Origin: Chloroflexota bacterium
Lineage (GTDB): Bacteria; Chloroflexota; Anaerolineae; Aggregatilineales; Phototrophicaceae
Length of the DNA: 64,000 nucleotides
Reading direction: 5' to 3'
Assembly (NCBI GenBank): GCA_011525385.1
Contig: WTGF01000076.1
Span: 1-64,000, forward strand
Positions within the stretch are counted from its first letter, which is position 1. The number at the start of each line of letters is the position of its first letter. Made by a program: the position numbers and the translations under genes. The notes beneath the pieces were generated by a model, which was given only the letters and a program-made list of their open reading frames with translations, was not told the origin of the DNA and did not search any database. Below, one piece after another: positions 42,416 to 52,334 of this stretch.

Positions 42416-45367
42416 GCGGATGGATGGTTCACGGCAGAGTTTTTGACGGAGAATGTCCAGTGGTCCGCCGTCAGCGAGGATGGAATCGGGCAAACCGAGG
42501 ACTTCGCCGTAAAAGCGGCGGTCGAGGGTCTTGCGGTTCTCGTCGATGTCGAGTTCGTGCACGGGCTTCAGCGGCAGTCGGCAGGTTTCGTCGAAGATCT
42601 GCGCGGCGCGCTGGATTTGTTCGGGTGAGAGGGCGGTGACGTCGAGGATAGGGAGAGTTTGCAGAGCGGATTTAGGAATACTTCCTCTACGTCGTTGTTG
42701 CTTAGAAGAGTGCCACCAATACATTAGCAGACCCAATGTAGTATTTCCCCATAGCACCAATGATTTTTCGAGTTCAGCTGTTGCCAACTGTATGGATATC
42801 CAGGCGCGACCGCCGATAGTCTTGCGTTCAGTGAATTGTATGGCGGTTGATTGGGCATCAAATTGGAAATCTACATTATGATGGCAATGGCTAGCGGTTA
42901 AGAAGACTGTCTCCGCCTTTGTGTTGATGGCTAGCTGTTCGTCTTTCGAAGGTGCTTTGTATGGAACTCCTTCGCAATCAGCATCAAACGCGAGCGTCCT
43001 TTCTCTGTTCGCGTTGTGCGCCCACAGGACCGGATATGTTGGAACAATATCGTTTTGCAATTCTCGTATTTCAAAAGGACCTCGAATCGAACCGTCAGGG
43101 TTTTTTCCATTTATATCCCGCCCAATGGGACCAATTTCACATATTCGATTAACGGAGGTCATCTGTGCTTTTACGATGTCATCACGAAGTTGCGCCGGCA
43201 GCCAAACGCGATTCTGGGTAGCCAATTGCCAAGCTGACTGAGCAAGTGAAAGATCGACAATCCGCGCCAGTTTCCAACTGCCTCCACTAGGAAGAGGCGC
43301 GTCAATCGCCTGACCGACAATTCTGTCGCCAAAATGGATAATGCTGCCGCCAGAAGGGGTATCTTCCAATCGTCGAAGTCCTTTTTCGCTTATCATTTGC
43401 CGCAATTCGTTCGCAACTGTTAAGCCATAGTATGGGTGAGTTGGCCTTTCGTTTAAGACGACAAATACTGCCCGCATTTGCTTTTTGCCATTGCGCTGAC
43501 CAATAACCAAGCATTCTCCCATGCCCGTATCCGCCGAAAAAGAGACATCACCACTACCGACACCCGCAATCGAAATCAAGATAAGTCCCTGATAATTGTT
43601 GGCAAGCAGTTGCCTTGCCTTTTCCCAAGAGGCTCCCGTCAAAAGCGTCAAGGGCATCACAAGCGCCAGCATTCCGCCGAAAGTTAGTTTGTTATGCGCC
43701 AACGCCAGAAATGTCGACGCCTCACCAGCGTTGCCGTGCGCTACCGTACCTTTTGTAAGTTTTCTAGCTGCATCGGCCATCGCCTTCTGTTCTTCCGCGC
43801 TTGAGCCAAACGCTGCGAATACCGGATTCGGCACATTTGCGTGACGGCCCTCGTGGTTTGTTGCCCGCGTGAAAGGCGGATTCATTATCACCATATCAAA
43901 TGCCAGATGAGGTACGAAACGCCAAGTATCTTTGACAGTTGTGGCTTTGCTTTCCAGTGCTTTTGCAGTGATTTGCGAACCTTCCAGCAGAGCCATATCT
44001 CGCAATAGATCAATCGACCCCAGTGTGATCTTACCGTTCGCTTGCCGTCCATAAGGCTGGGTGAATATCGCGCTTCCTTCATAGGTGATTGTCGGATGAG
44101 CGCCGGAGAGCATAGAAGCGGTAAGATGCGCTGCCGCTGGCAGAATATCGCAGCCGACAAGAGCACGTTCCATCATGGCTGGATGAATAGCAGCCGAATC
44201 TCTCCCGAATAATTCGTGGAGTTGACCGATTCGTTGATATGCCGTCGAAAGAAGTGTGCCGGTGCCACAGGCAAAATCGGCTATGCGCAGAGCCTTTACA
44301 GAGTCAGGATTTGACCACTCGCGATGGCTGAGCAAAGTGTCACTATTGACGACCAATCCTACCAAGAGAGCCGCTGACGCCGGCGTGGTGTAAAAGGCCG
44401 CCAGGAACTTGCGGTCGGCGATCAGCTTTTGGAAGACCGTACCAGTCAAATCATGCGAACGCATCAGATTACTGGATACCAGCGCTTGTGCGGTTCGTAC
44501 CAACTGGGATAATAACTTATGACTACCCGGAGCCGGTATGTTCGCCATAATCCGTCGGGCAATGTCGAATATGGGCCAATAGTTGACCGCTAGGATCTTG
44601 CGCCACTCGGACAGGATCTCGCTTATCGTCAAGCCGTAATCAGATTCTTTCAGTTGATTCAGGGAGCGCACCGCAGCCAATTCGCCTGGTCCCCCCGCCA
44701 GATTTTCATGAAAAATAAAGGCATTGGCTAATATGGTCATCGCCATTCGTCTTGTTTGTATGCTGTCCTGCTGCTGCAACTCATCAGCAATTTTCGCAAG
44801 GGCGAACGGGTGGCTTTCGCCATATCCTTCCAGCCAAGCCGCCGCCGAATTGACGCCGATTTCAAGTGTATTCGCCGCTCTGTCTATGAGCACGGGCGGC
44901 AAAGCCGCTGATTGGATGAGAATTGACAGATCAAAGAGACTGCCGGAAAGCCAGCCACTATTTGGATGGCGGATATGCGTTTTTTCGTTTTTGACTGTAA
45001 AAAGAGCAAAGTCAATGTCGCTCGCTGCTGAGATCGCCTCTTTCAGCGCTTGTCCCTGTGCTTCTCGCAATCGTGGCGGCAGTCTGACGGCTATGGCGGA
45101 AAGGATATTCTGACCGGACTCGCTGATCTGTTCTCCCAATCTTGATTTCGCATCGTCTTCTACTGAAATGGCGGGTAGCACTTCTGTTTCAATTACAACA
45201 GGCGCAGTATAGGGTTCGGTGACCAGTATGTCAGGGCGGAGTCCACTGGACTCGGCAAGCAATTGCGTCGTCTCCGATCGCACAACGTTGTCGCCCCGCC
45301 AAGCATAGCGCGTCCCGCGCAGTAATTCCGCAATCGCGTCATTAATGCTGTGTTCCGTCGTCGCCAT
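42380..45367 (-). CDS. One-polypeptide nuclease/N6-adenine methylase (Type IIG-like)
   Basis: 995 residues. Near the N-terminus is a possible PD-(D/E)xK-like site: P45-D46 ... E60-T-E62 (VVIETE), with Glu in place of Lys as in BamHI. A helical region follows to about 310. The methylase core has FYTTP (325-329), motif I DFACGTG (364-370) and motif IV NPPF (496-499). A target-recognition region covers about 700-990. This build matches Type IIG or related restriction-modification enzymes. The last dozen residues (GGKPPPQTPPP) are encoded by the palindrome at 42380-42415, so the native C-terminus may have been shortened or extended. The gene is AT-richer than its neighbours. Confidence 0.8.
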   Translation of the reverse strand: MATTEHSINDAIAELLRGTRYAWRGDNVVRSETTQLLAESSGLRPDILVTEPYTAPVVIETEVLPAISVEDDAKSRLGEQISESGQNILSAIAVRLPPRLREAQGQALKEAISAASDIDFALFTVKNEKTHIRHPNSGWLSGSLFDLSILIQSAALPPVLIDRAANTLEIGVNSAAAWLEGYGESHPFALAKIADELQQQDSIQTRRMAMTILANAFIFHENLAGGPGELAAVRSLNQLKESDYGLTISEILSEWRKILAVNYWPIFDIARRIMANIPAPGSHKLLSQLVRTAQALVSSNLMRSHDLTGTVFQKLIADRKFLAAFYTTPASAALLVGLVVNSDTLLSHREWSNPDSVKALRIADFACGTGTLLSTAYQRIGQLHELFGRDSAAIHPAMMERALVGCDILPAAAHLTASMLSGAHPTITYEGSAIFTQPYGRQANGKITLGSIDLLRDMALLEGSQITAKALESKATTVKDTWRFVPHLAFDMVIMNPPFTRATNHEGRHANVPNPVFAAFGSSAEEQKAMADAARKLTKGTVAHGNAGEASTFLALAHNKLTFGGMLALVMPLTLLTGASWEKARQLLANNYQGLILISIAGVGSGDVSFSADTGMGECLVIGQRNGKKQMRAVFVVLNERPTHPYYGLTVANELRQMISEKGLRRLEDTPSGGSIIHFGDRIVGQAIDAPLPSGGSWKLARIVDLSLAQSAWQLATQNRVWLPAQLRDDIVKAQMTSVNRICEIGPIGRDINGKNPDGSIRGPFEIRELQNDIVPTYPVLWAHNANRERTLAFDADCEGVPYKAPSKDEQLAINTKAETVFLTASHCHHNVDFQFDAQSTAIQFTERKTIGGRAWISIQLATAELEKSLVLWGNTTLGLLMYWWHSSKQQRRRGSIPKSALQTLPILDVTALSPEQIQRAAQIFDETCRLPLKPVHELDIDENRKTLDRRFYGEVLGLPDSILADGGPLDILRQKLCREPSIRGGKPPPQTPPP

Positions 45368-45555
45368 AGGGATATACTCGGCTGCGTGTCTGAATGAGGC
45401 GCTTGTATTCTACCTGCTCGAAGCCCATTCACCAATCTCAAGCAAGGCAGGCAATATGAAAGCGCTTCTATTATAATCCTGATACGCGCGCAAGACTCCC
45501 TTCACATTTGCCGGATACCATCAGGGCACGTGAGGAAGTGAAAGGACCAGACCCA

Positions 45556-45957
45556 ATGAGCGAGAAAATCATGAAGTCGGAAGAGCAATGGCGCCGGGAA
45601 CTGAGCCCGGAGCAGTACGCGGTCTTGCGCCAGCAAGCGACCGAGCGTCCCTTCACCGGCAAGTACGTCAACTCCAAAGCCGCCGGCGTCTATGCCTGCG
45701 CGGCTTGCGGACAGGAACTGTTCTCCTCGGATACCAAGTACAATTCCTTCAGCGGCTGGCCCAGCTTCTGGGACGTGGTCGACGAAGGCAATGTCGGCCT
45801 GCGCGAAGACCGCAGCCACGGGATGCGCCGCGTCGAAGCCGTTTGTAACCGCTGCGATTCGCACCTGGGCCACGTCTTCGATGACGGTCCTCGCGACAAA
45901 ACTGGCTTGCGTTATTGCATCAATTCCCTGGCGCTCGATCTCAAAGAAGATGCATAA
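45556..45957 (+). CDS. msrB: Peptide-methionine (R)-S-oxide reductase MsrB
   Basis: 133 residues from the ATG at 45556, with AAAGGA upstream; the frame runs back to 45508. The zinc ligands C48/C51 (CAAC) and C97/C100 (CNRC) and catalytic C121 (RYCIN) are all present, with GWPSFW and the HLGHVFDDGP stretch typical of MsrB. It reduces methionine-R-sulfoxide in proteins. No MsrA gene is adjacent. It is divergent from the methylase gene across about 188 bases. Confidence 0.95.
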   Translation: MSEKIMKSEEQWRRELSPEQYAVLRQQATERPFTGKYVNSKAAGVYACAACGQELFSSDTKYNSFSGWPSFWDVVDEGNVGLREDRSHGMRRVEAVCNRCDSHLGHVFDDGPRDKTGLRYCINSLALDLKEDA

Positions 45958-45967
45958 ATCTCTATCC

Positions 45968-46165
45968 CCGGCCACTGTGCCCCCTCCGTCCCCCGCCTCA
46001 CGAGTCAAGACCATCACCCCGTAACATCAGGGAGGGGAGCGTGGGCGCAAACCAGAGTATTTCATCTGCGCATTGCCGAGGTCTCGCCGCTTTGGTCGGG
46101 ATTCCATCAATGAGTCACCCTTCCCCATTGCAATGGGGTAGGGCCGGGGATGGGGTAGAAAACGT
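45968..46165. repeat. Palindrome-rich intergenic stretch
   Basis: Contains CCCTTCCCCATTGCAATGGGG (46128-46140) with a G-rich tail and a short GGGAGGGGAGCG block near 46030. It has the same character as the other GC palindromes. No gene is visible between MsrB and the thioesterase gene. Confidence 0.5.
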
Positions 46166-46200
46166 GCCCCCGCCTCAGTTTGTTACAGAGAGAATATAAG

Positions 46201-46653
46201 GTGGGGGCATACGTGAACCCGAAAGACGAACGCCGCGGGCGCTACAAACATCAGCGGCAGATTCCTACCCGCTGGCGCGACAACGATGTCTATCATCACA
46301 TCAACAACGTCATCTATTACGAATTCTTTGATACCGTCATCAACGGATATCTGATGGATGCCGGCGGTCTGGATTTCAGCCGGGGCGAAACCGTCGGCTT
46401 CGCCGTCGAGACGCATTGTCAGTTCCTCAAGCCGATTCAATTTCCCGAAATCGTGGACGCTTGCCTGCGCGTCGGGGAACTCGGCAATTCCAGCGTGCGC
46501 TACGAGATCGGCATCTTCAAGCCGGGCGATGAGGAGCCAGCGGCGGTCGGTTACTTTGTGCATGTCTTCGTGGATCGACTGAGTCGGCAGCCGGCGCCGA
46601 TCGCGGGGAAATTGCGCCGGGCGATGGAAGCGCTGCAAGTCAGGGACCTGTAG
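46201..46653 (+). CDS. Acyl-CoA thioesterase, 4-hydroxybenzoyl-CoA (hotdog) family
   Basis: About 150 residues. The start is unsettled: GTG at 46201 (AGAGAGA upstream) or GTG at 46213. The hotdog core [23 protein letters not shown] matches the YbgC/FadM pattern, with D, H and N at the expected places. It would hydrolyse an acyl-CoA; the acid is unknown. The gene lies between MsrB and the liv operon (convergent). Confidence 0.8.
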   Translation: MGAYVNPKDERRGRYKHQRQIPTRWRDNDVYHHINNVIYYEFFDTVINGYLMDAGGLDFSRGETVGFAVETHCQFLKPIQFPEIVDACLRVGELGNSSVRYEIGIFKPGDEEPAAVGYFVHVFVDRLSRQPAPIAGKLRRAMEALQVRDL

Positions 46654-46666
46654 CGTCGCGTAGACA

Positions 46667-47392
46667 CTAACCTGCCAGCGCCGACCCTTCATGCACGCCC
46701 AGGTAGCCTTTGATCGTCTCCTCGTCATTGAGGCAGTCCTCGGCGCTGCCCTCAAAGGCCAGTTGCCCCTCGCGCAAGACAAAGGCATAATCGCAATACT
46801 GCAAAATGCGGCGCGCGTTCTGCTCCACCACCACCAGCGTGATGTCTTGCCGACGCAGGTCCTGCAAAACGCGGAAGACATCGCCCGCCACGGCCGGGGC
46901 CAAACCTGCGCTCGGCTCATCCAGCAGCATGAGCGACGGTCGGCTGAGCCAGGCGATGGCGATCGCCAGCATCTGATGCTCGCCGCCGCTGAGCAATCCC
47001 GCCTTCTGCGATTTGCGGCGACCCAAAATGGGAAAAAGCTCCAATAGCTCGTCAAGGGCATCCTGCCGCTGCTCACGCGGCAAGACGCGCAGGCCCAACT
47101 GCAAGTTTTCCAGCACCGTCATTTCGCTGAAGATGTTCTCGCGCTGCGGCACATAAGCGATGCCCATTTTGGAGATGTCTTCGGTGCGCCGCCCGACCAA
47201 CTCGCGTCCGTTCAGTTGTATCGAGCCGCCGAAGATATTGTTGATGCCCATGATCGCTTTCATCAGCGTGCTCTTGCCGGAGCCGTTCGGTCCCAACAGG
47301 GCGCTGAATTGTCCCTCGGCAAAGGCCAGGCTGAGGTCTTGCAAGATCTCCAGTTTGCCGTAACCGGCGGTCAGCGAATCCACCTTGATCAT
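46667..47392 (-). CDS. livF: Branched-chain amino-acid ABC transporter ATP-binding protein LivF
   Basis: 241 residues from the ATG at 47392. Walker A GPNGSGKST, ABC signature LSGGEHQ, Walker B LMLLDEPS and the LivF-type LAPAVAGDVF are present. It is the last gene of the liv cluster and follows livG by about 105 bases. It energises transport through LivH/LivM. Confidence 0.93.
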   Translation of the reverse strand: MIKVDSLTAGYGKLEILQDLSLAFAEGQFSALLGPNGSGKSTLMKAIMGINNIFGGSIQLNGRELVGRRTEDISKMGIAYVPQRENIFSEMTVLENLQLGLRVLPREQRQDALDELLELFPILGRRKSQKAGLLSGGEHQMLAIAIAWLSRPSLMLLDEPSAGLAPAVAGDVFRVLQDLRRQDITLVVVEQNARRILQYCDYAFVLREGQLAFEGSAEDCLNDEETIKGYLGVHEGSALAG

Positions 47393-47497
47393 GATGATTG
47401 CCACCCATAAAGTGCAGGACCTGACAGATCGCCCCCATATCGTTCCAAATGATGGCGAATGCGCCCAAGGAAAGAGGGCGGGTGCCGGTAGGGCATA

Positions 47498-48253
47498 TCA
47501 GTCCCCAAAATACACCTCGCGCACCGTCTCATGTGCGGCGATGACGTCGGCGCCGCCTTCCGCCAGCAGGTTGCCCAGGTGCATCACATAAACATAATCG
47601 GCGAAATCAAAGAGAATCTCCAGCCGGTGCTCGACGATCAGAAAGGTGATGCCATGATCGTCGCGCAGGCGGCCGATCTGCTGGAAGATTTCATAAGCCA
47701 GCTTGGGCGCCACGCCGGCTGTCGGCTCGTCCAGCAACAACAGCTTGGGACCGCCCATCAAAGCCCGCGCGATCTCCAGCAGTTTCATCTGCCCGCCCGA
47801 CAAATCCGATGCCAGGGTATCGTAATGCTTTAACAGGCGCACTTGTTCCAGGACGTCGATGGCGGCGGCCGCATGTACCTCTTCCTGCGCCTGCCAGAAC
47901 CGCCGCCAGGGCGCGTACCAGGGATGTTCGCCGCGCTGTCCCTTCACCGGCAGCAGGGCGTTGTCAAGAGCGGTCATTTTGAAATACAGCGACGGCTCTT
48001 GATAGCCGCGGGCAATGCCGCGCCGAAAGACCTGATCCGAAGACAGGTCGCTGATGTCGTCGCCATCAAAGACGATGCGCCCGGCGCTGAGATCGGTCGT
48101 TCCCGCGATCAGATTGATCACCGTGCTCTTGCCGGAGCCGTTGGGGCCGATCAAGCCGATGATGGCGCCTTCAGGAACATGCAGCGATACATCGTCCACG
48201 GCCCGCAAGCCGCCATAATCTTTGCGGATGTTCTTGAGCTCGAGCAGGGGCAT
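47498..48253 (-). CDS. livG: Branched-chain amino-acid ABC transporter ATP-binding protein LivG
   Basis: 251 residues from the ATG at 48253. Walker A GPNGSGKST, signature LSGGQMK, Walker B LLLLDEPTAGVAP. It has the longer LivG insert (KGQRGEHPWYAPWRRFWQAQ) before the signature. It lies between the GNAT gene and livF. With LivF it should form the ATPase pair of the importer whose channel and binding protein lie upstream. Confidence 0.93.
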   Translation of the reverse strand: MPLLELKNIRKDYGGLRAVDDVSLHVPEGAIIGLIGPNGSGKSTVINLIAGTTDLSAGRIVFDGDDISDLSSDQVFRRGIARGYQEPSLYFKMTALDNALLPVKGQRGEHPWYAPWRRFWQAQEEVHAAAAIDVLEQVRLLKHYDTLASDLSGGQMKLLEIARALMGGPKLLLLDEPTAGVAPKLAYEIFQQIGRLRDDHGITFLIVEHRLEILFDFADYVYVMHLGNLLAEGGADVIAAHETVREVYFGD

Positions 48254-48300
48254 CAACCAGCCTTTCTAAGATGCAGAACCCAGGCGCAAACTTGCCCAGA

Positions 48301-48837
48301 TCACCAGGGCAGACCGCATAAATCCAGCACCGCGCACTGCGGCAACGGCTTCATGGCCGGCATCACCATGATCTCGTCGCGCGGGAATAAGATCTTTGCG
48401 CCATCTCGCCTCACTAGCGTATCCCCGGCGAATGAAGTAAAGCCAAAACGTTGATAGTAGCTCCGCATATGCGGGCCGCAAAAAAGCAGCGCTATATCGA
48501 CCGCCATTTCACCTTGCAGGAATTCAATCGCCCGGCGCAGCCCGGCCCCGGCATAGCCTTTTCGGCGCTGCGCCGGGTGCGTCTTCACACTGCCAATCCC
48601 GCCGATCAGGATCGCGTCGCCGTCGCATAAGCAAAGTCGCGTCAAGACGCCTACATGAGAAACAAGCTGCTCATCCAGATCCCGTATCATGATGCTCCAG
48701 TGTGTCGGCGCCCACTCCCGCCGCGCAGGCGCGTTATCCGCGCGCGGCGTCGGCGGATAGACCGCCATGGTCAATGCCCGCAGCGCCCCCGCTTCCGCAG
48801 CGCTCAGTTGCGCCGTCTCTATGATATCCAGGCGCAT
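48301..48837 (-). CDS. GNAT-family N-acetyltransferase inserted in the liv operon
   Basis: 178 residues. GNAT motif A is GGIGSVKTHPAQRRKGYAGAGL (acetyl-CoA pyrophosphate loop, QRRKGYA), followed by YYQRFGF. The start region AVYPPTPRAD..REWAPTHWSIMIRD and the general build recall aminoglycoside-2'-type acetyltransferases, but no substrate can be assigned. It lies between livM and livG in the same orientation, 48 bases from livG, and would be co-transcribed, which is unusual for liv operons. Confidence 0.8.
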   Translation of the reverse strand: MRLDIIETAQLSAAEAGALRALTMAVYPPTPRADNAPARREWAPTHWSIMIRDLDEQLVSHVGVLTRLCLCDGDAILIGGIGSVKTHPAQRRKGYAGAGLRRAIEFLQGEMAVDIALLFCGPHMRSYYQRFGFTSFAGDTLVRRDGAKILFPRDEIMVMPAMKPLPQCAVLDLCGLPW

Positions 48838-48867
48838 GGCTCTAGTCCCGCATTAGTAAAGGCAGCA

Positions 48868-49923
48868 TTATCGTCCCTGTACCCGCCGCAGAATCTCATG
48901 GGCATCCGTCGTCAGCCGGGATTCCGGCAGCAGCCCGCCCGGGCGATAACGCAGCATCAGCAGCAATATCACGCCAAACAGGATGAAGCGCGCATAATTG
49001 AATTCGATCGGCGAACCGCTCATATTCAATACGATTGCGGCGATCTGGGTAATCCGATCCATGATAGCGATCAGCAGCGCGCCGAGCAGGGCGCCGCGGT
49101 TATTGCCCACGCCGCCCAGCACCACCATCACCCAAATGTCCAGGGTCAAGGTCACCACATAGTCATTGGTGTTGACAAAGCCGGTATTCAAGGCGAATAA
49201 AACGCCACCCACCGCGGCGATCATCGAGCCGATCAACATGATCTGCGCCCGCGCCAGGGAAATGCCTTTACCCAAGCCCCGCGTCACGTCTTCGTTTTCG
49301 CGCAAGCCTTTGAGCATGCGTCCAAAGGGCGAATGCACCAGGCGCTGGCTGTAGAAGTATGCGATCGCGGCCAGGACCAGCGCCAGCAACATGAATAAAA
49401 CGCTGCTGGCGCGCGGGTCATCCAGAAAATAGAAGGGCTGCGCCACGCCGGAAATGCCGTTATGCGAACAGATCAAGTCGTCCGCGCCGCGCACGACGAT
49501 GCGTATGATCTCGCCGCCGACCAGCAGCACCAGGGCCAGGAACCACTCTTCTTTCAGACGCAGCGTCACATAGGAAACGGCAAAACCCACCAGACCGGCC
49601 AAAAGCGCAGCGACGATGAAAGTGATAGCGAGATTGATAAAACCCGCCACCGGTTGCGCCGCCATGATCTCCGAGCGCAACTGCAGCGCCTGGCCCATGG
49701 TCGCGCGGCACGGGTGTATGACACCCTCGCCCGCCAGCAGCGGCAGCAAGCGCGTGTAAGTGACGCCCGCGACATAAGCGCCGATCGAGACGAAGAGCGC
49801 TTGCCCGAAATTGGGTACGCCGGCCACGCCATATTCCAGATTGAGGCTGATGGCCATCAAGGCGTAGATGCCAAAAAGCGTCAAAACAGCGACGGCGGTT
49901 GCGCCGATGTCGATGTTTATCAT
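48868..49923 (-). CDS. livM: Branched-chain amino-acid ABC transporter permease LivM
   Basis: 351 residues from the ATG at 49923, which overlaps the livH stop (ATGA). The long upstream frame is antisense and shadow sequence. Several hydrophobic helices and the conserved LivM segments GVAGVPNFGQALFVSIGAYVAG and GGVGNNRGALLGA are visible. It forms the channel with LivH. Confidence 0.92.
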   Translation of the reverse strand: MINIDIGATAVAVLTLFGIYALMAISLNLEYGVAGVPNFGQALFVSIGAYVAGVTYTRLLPLLAGEGVIHPCRATMGQALQLRSEIMAAQPVAGFINLAITFIVAALLAGLVGFAVSYVTLRLKEEWFLALVLLVGGEIIRIVVRGADDLICSHNGISGVAQPFYFLDDPRASSVLFMLLALVLAAIAYFYSQRLVHSPFGRMLKGLRENEDVTRGLGKGISLARAQIMLIGSMIAAVGGVLFALNTGFVNTNDYVVTLTLDIWVMVVLGGVGNNRGALLGALLIAIMDRITQIAAIVLNMSGSPIEFNYARFILFGVILLLMLRYRPGGLLPESRLTTDAHEILRRVQGR

Positions 49924-50840
49924 CGCTGCAAGTCTCGGCCGCGCTTGAAAAGTTCGGTGAATCCCTGGGGACGGATGAGCAGCACGACAATGATGATGAA
50001 AAATGGAATCGCCGGCTTGTATGCGAGATCGACGCCGAAGTTGAAGTTGAGAAATAGCATCACCGTGTTTTCCGAAAAGGCCACGACATAAGCGCCGAGG
50101 ATGGTGCCGGAAAAACTCGACAGCCCGCCCAGGATGGCGGCCGCGAACACGGACAGGATCGCTACCCAACCCATGAGCGGGCTGACCGCCGTCTGCAATC
50201 CCCAGAGCGCGCCCGCGACGCCTGCCATGCCGCCGACCAGCACCCAGGTGTAGTTCTTCACCCGCTCGACGGGTATGCCGATGACGCGCGCCAGACCGAT
50301 GTTGTTGGCGAGGGCGCGCATCTCGCGTCCCAGCGGCGTCGCATTAAGCAGGGTGGTCAGCAGCAGCACCAGCACGATACTCGTCGGCGCCACCCAGGCG
50401 AAGACGTTTGTCAAGATGAGCGGGCCTTCTCGATAGATGATTTGCAGGGGAATGCGAATGCGGGTGTCAAAGAGATTGAAATAGTCTGCGATCATGAACA
50501 GGATATAGCGCAGGATAAGCCCGACGGCGAAGGACGACAGAATCAAAGTATAGAGGGATACATTGCGCCCCTCCAGCGGCTTGAACACGGCCAGGTGGCT
50601 GACCAGGGCGACCAGGGCGCCAACGACGAAAGCAGCCGTCATAATGACCAGGGGATTGACCTCGCCCGAAAGCGAGACGATCAGCGCCGCGAAAGCGCCA
50701 ACTGTCACATATTCAGCATGGGCGAAGTTGGGCAAACGGATGACGCTGAAGGTCAAGGTGATGCCCAGCGCCATCAAGGCGTAGAGGCTGCCGATCTGAA
50801 TGGTATTGACGACCGAGGTCACCAACAGAGCAGTGGGCAT
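49920..50840 (-). CDS. livH: Branched-chain amino-acid ABC transporter permease LivH
   Basis: 306 residues, ATG with GAGG upstream. LivH-type pattern: GSLYALMALGITLTFSVIRLPNFAHAE near the start, and GGLSSFSGTILGAYVVAFSE near the C-terminus. It is the first permease gene after the binding protein and is separated from it by the 28-base palindrome at 50888-50915. Overlaps livM by four bases. Confidence 0.93.
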   Translation of the reverse strand: MPTALLVTSVVNTIQIGSLYALMALGITLTFSVIRLPNFAHAEYVTVGAFAALIVSLSGEVNPLVIMTAAFVVGALVALVSHLAVFKPLEGRNVSLYTLILSSFAVGLILRYILFMIADYFNLFDTRIRIPLQIIYREGPLILTNVFAWVAPTSIVLVLLLTTLLNATPLGREMRALANNIGLARVIGIPVERVKNYTWVLVGGMAGVAGALWGLQTAVSPLMGWVAILSVFAAAILGGLSSFSGTILGAYVVAFSENTVMLFLNFNFGVDLAYKPAIPFFIIIVVLLIRPQGFTELFKRGRDLQR

Positions 50841-50887
50841 CCCTAACCTCGTCCTACGATGTAGGAAGACTTGTAACGCTTAGCGAA

Positions 50888-50915
50888 ATCCCTCCCGGAT
50901 GCATCCGGGAGGGAT
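50888..50915. terminator. Perfect palindrome between livK-like and livH genes
   Basis: A 28-base perfect inverted repeat (ATCCCTCCCGGATG arm and its complement) without a spacer, lying between the binding-protein stop (50954) and the livH start (50840). No T-run follows. It could stop or process the transcript so that the binding protein is made in excess. Confidence 0.6.
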
Positions 50916-50953
50916 CAAGCGCCGACCGAATCCAGGACAGGCCGGACAGCCGA

Positions 50954-52156
50954 TCAATTGTAGGTGATGGTGTCCGTGTTGCCGTTGTAGGCGCCGACTT
51001 CGTCAAAGGCCGAAAGATCTTCGCTCACCATGTAGAGACCGTAACTGGCGATGGCCTGATCGCCGTTCTCGTCCAGGAAGGCTTGTACCGCCGTGCCGAT
51101 ATAATGGTTGGCGATGAAGGGCAGCATGGATTTTACAGCGGCGCCATCGTTGCCGGCAGCCAGCATAGTCAGCATGGCGATGTTGGCCGCGTCAAATGCG
51201 TAGTTGGTGAAGATGCCCGGCGCTTTGTCGAACATGGCTGTGAAGTCGTCAATGAAGATTTGCGTCAGCGGCGTTGACTCGCTGGAGAAGGAGACGGTGA
51301 TGAAGTCGGCATTGGCCAGTGTTTGGGCATGGCCGCTATCCGCCAGGATTTCGGCCGCGGTCATCGCCTCGTTGCCCATCCACTGTACCGATGTCAAGAT
51401 CGGGTCAATCTGCGCGACTTGCAGGAAAGCTTGCGCGCCGGAAAGGAAGCAGACGCAGAAGAAGCCGGCATTGTCACCAAAACCGGCCAGCGCGGCGCTG
51501 ACCGCGGCGGCTTCACTGGAGAGCTCGGTGGCGCCCGGCGTATAAGCGAAGGACGCGACCTCGCCGCCGCCGCCGGCTTGGAAGTTGGCGGTGAAACCTT
51601 CGTTCATGCCATTGCCGAAGGGATCGTCGAGATGCAGCACAACCATGTTTTGGTGGCCGCGTTCCAGCGCGATATTGGCATAGGCTTTGGAGGCGAAGAC
51701 ATCGGGCGGATAGATCACGCGATAGATATTGTCGCCCGGGATCGCGCCAGCCGCGCCGCTGGAAGCCGGCGCAACAATGACGATGCCGTTTTCATCGGCG
51801 AATTGCTTGGCGCCGAGCACCTCGCTGGTCGTCAAGGGACCGACAGAGACTTGCGCGCCGGTGGTCTGCACAACGGTCTGCAGGGCGCGGGCGGCGCCTT
51901 CCGGCGTATTCTCGGTGTCGGCGCTGGCAATCTCGAAGCGGATCAAAGAACCGGCCGCCTCCAACTCGGCATTTACCTGCGATACCGCCAACTCCACGCC
52001 GCGCGCGAAATCTTGGCCGAAGGTGCCGAGATTGCCGGAAAATGGCAAGACGACGCCAAGTACATAGGTTTCAATATCATCCTGGGCGCTGGCGCCGGCG
52101 CCCAAGCTTATCATCAGCATGACGACAAAGCTCATCAAAAGACATTTCTTGATCAT
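50954..52156 (-). CDS. Branched-chain amino-acid-type ABC transporter substrate-binding protein (LivJ/LivK-like)
   Basis: 400 residues from the ATG at 52156 (AAGGGAA upstream); a longer frame to 52183 is unlikely. Signal peptide ends near AGASAQD. The periplasmic-binding-protein type I fold is plain: LGVVLPFSGNLGTFGQDFARGVELAV and VGPLTTSEVLGAKQFADENGI. It is the first gene of the liv operon. The true ligand may be an amino acid or an aromatic or amide compound, since this family is broad. Confidence 0.9.
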   Translation of the reverse strand: MIKKCLLMSFVVMLMISLGAGASAQDDIETYVLGVVLPFSGNLGTFGQDFARGVELAVSQVNAELEAAGSLIRFEIASADTENTPEGAARALQTVVQTTGAQVSVGPLTTSEVLGAKQFADENGIVIVAPASSGAAGAIPGDNIYRVIYPPDVFASKAYANIALERGHQNMVVLHLDDPFGNGMNEGFTANFQAGGGGEVASFAYTPGATELSSEAAAVSAALAGFGDNAGFFCVCFLSGAQAFLQVAQIDPILTSVQWMGNEAMTAAEILADSGHAQTLANADFITVSFSSESTPLTQIFIDDFTAMFDKAPGIFTNYAFDAANIAMLTMLAAGNDGAAVKSMLPFIANHYIGTAVQAFLDENGDQAIASYGLYMVSEDLSAFDEVGAYNGNTDTITYN

Positions 52157-52334
52157 TGCGATTTTCCCTTCTGTCAAATTCATCGCTCCTCACGCGAGCA
52201 AAGATAGTATACCGAGATAGTGGCGACAGGACAAAAGCGAATTCACAAGGCAAGGTGAATTGCCGGGACATCGTAGGCCTGCCTAGCTTCCAAAAAGGCG
52301 ATTATCCTTGCTTGCGCTGCCCTTGATGTTGCGC

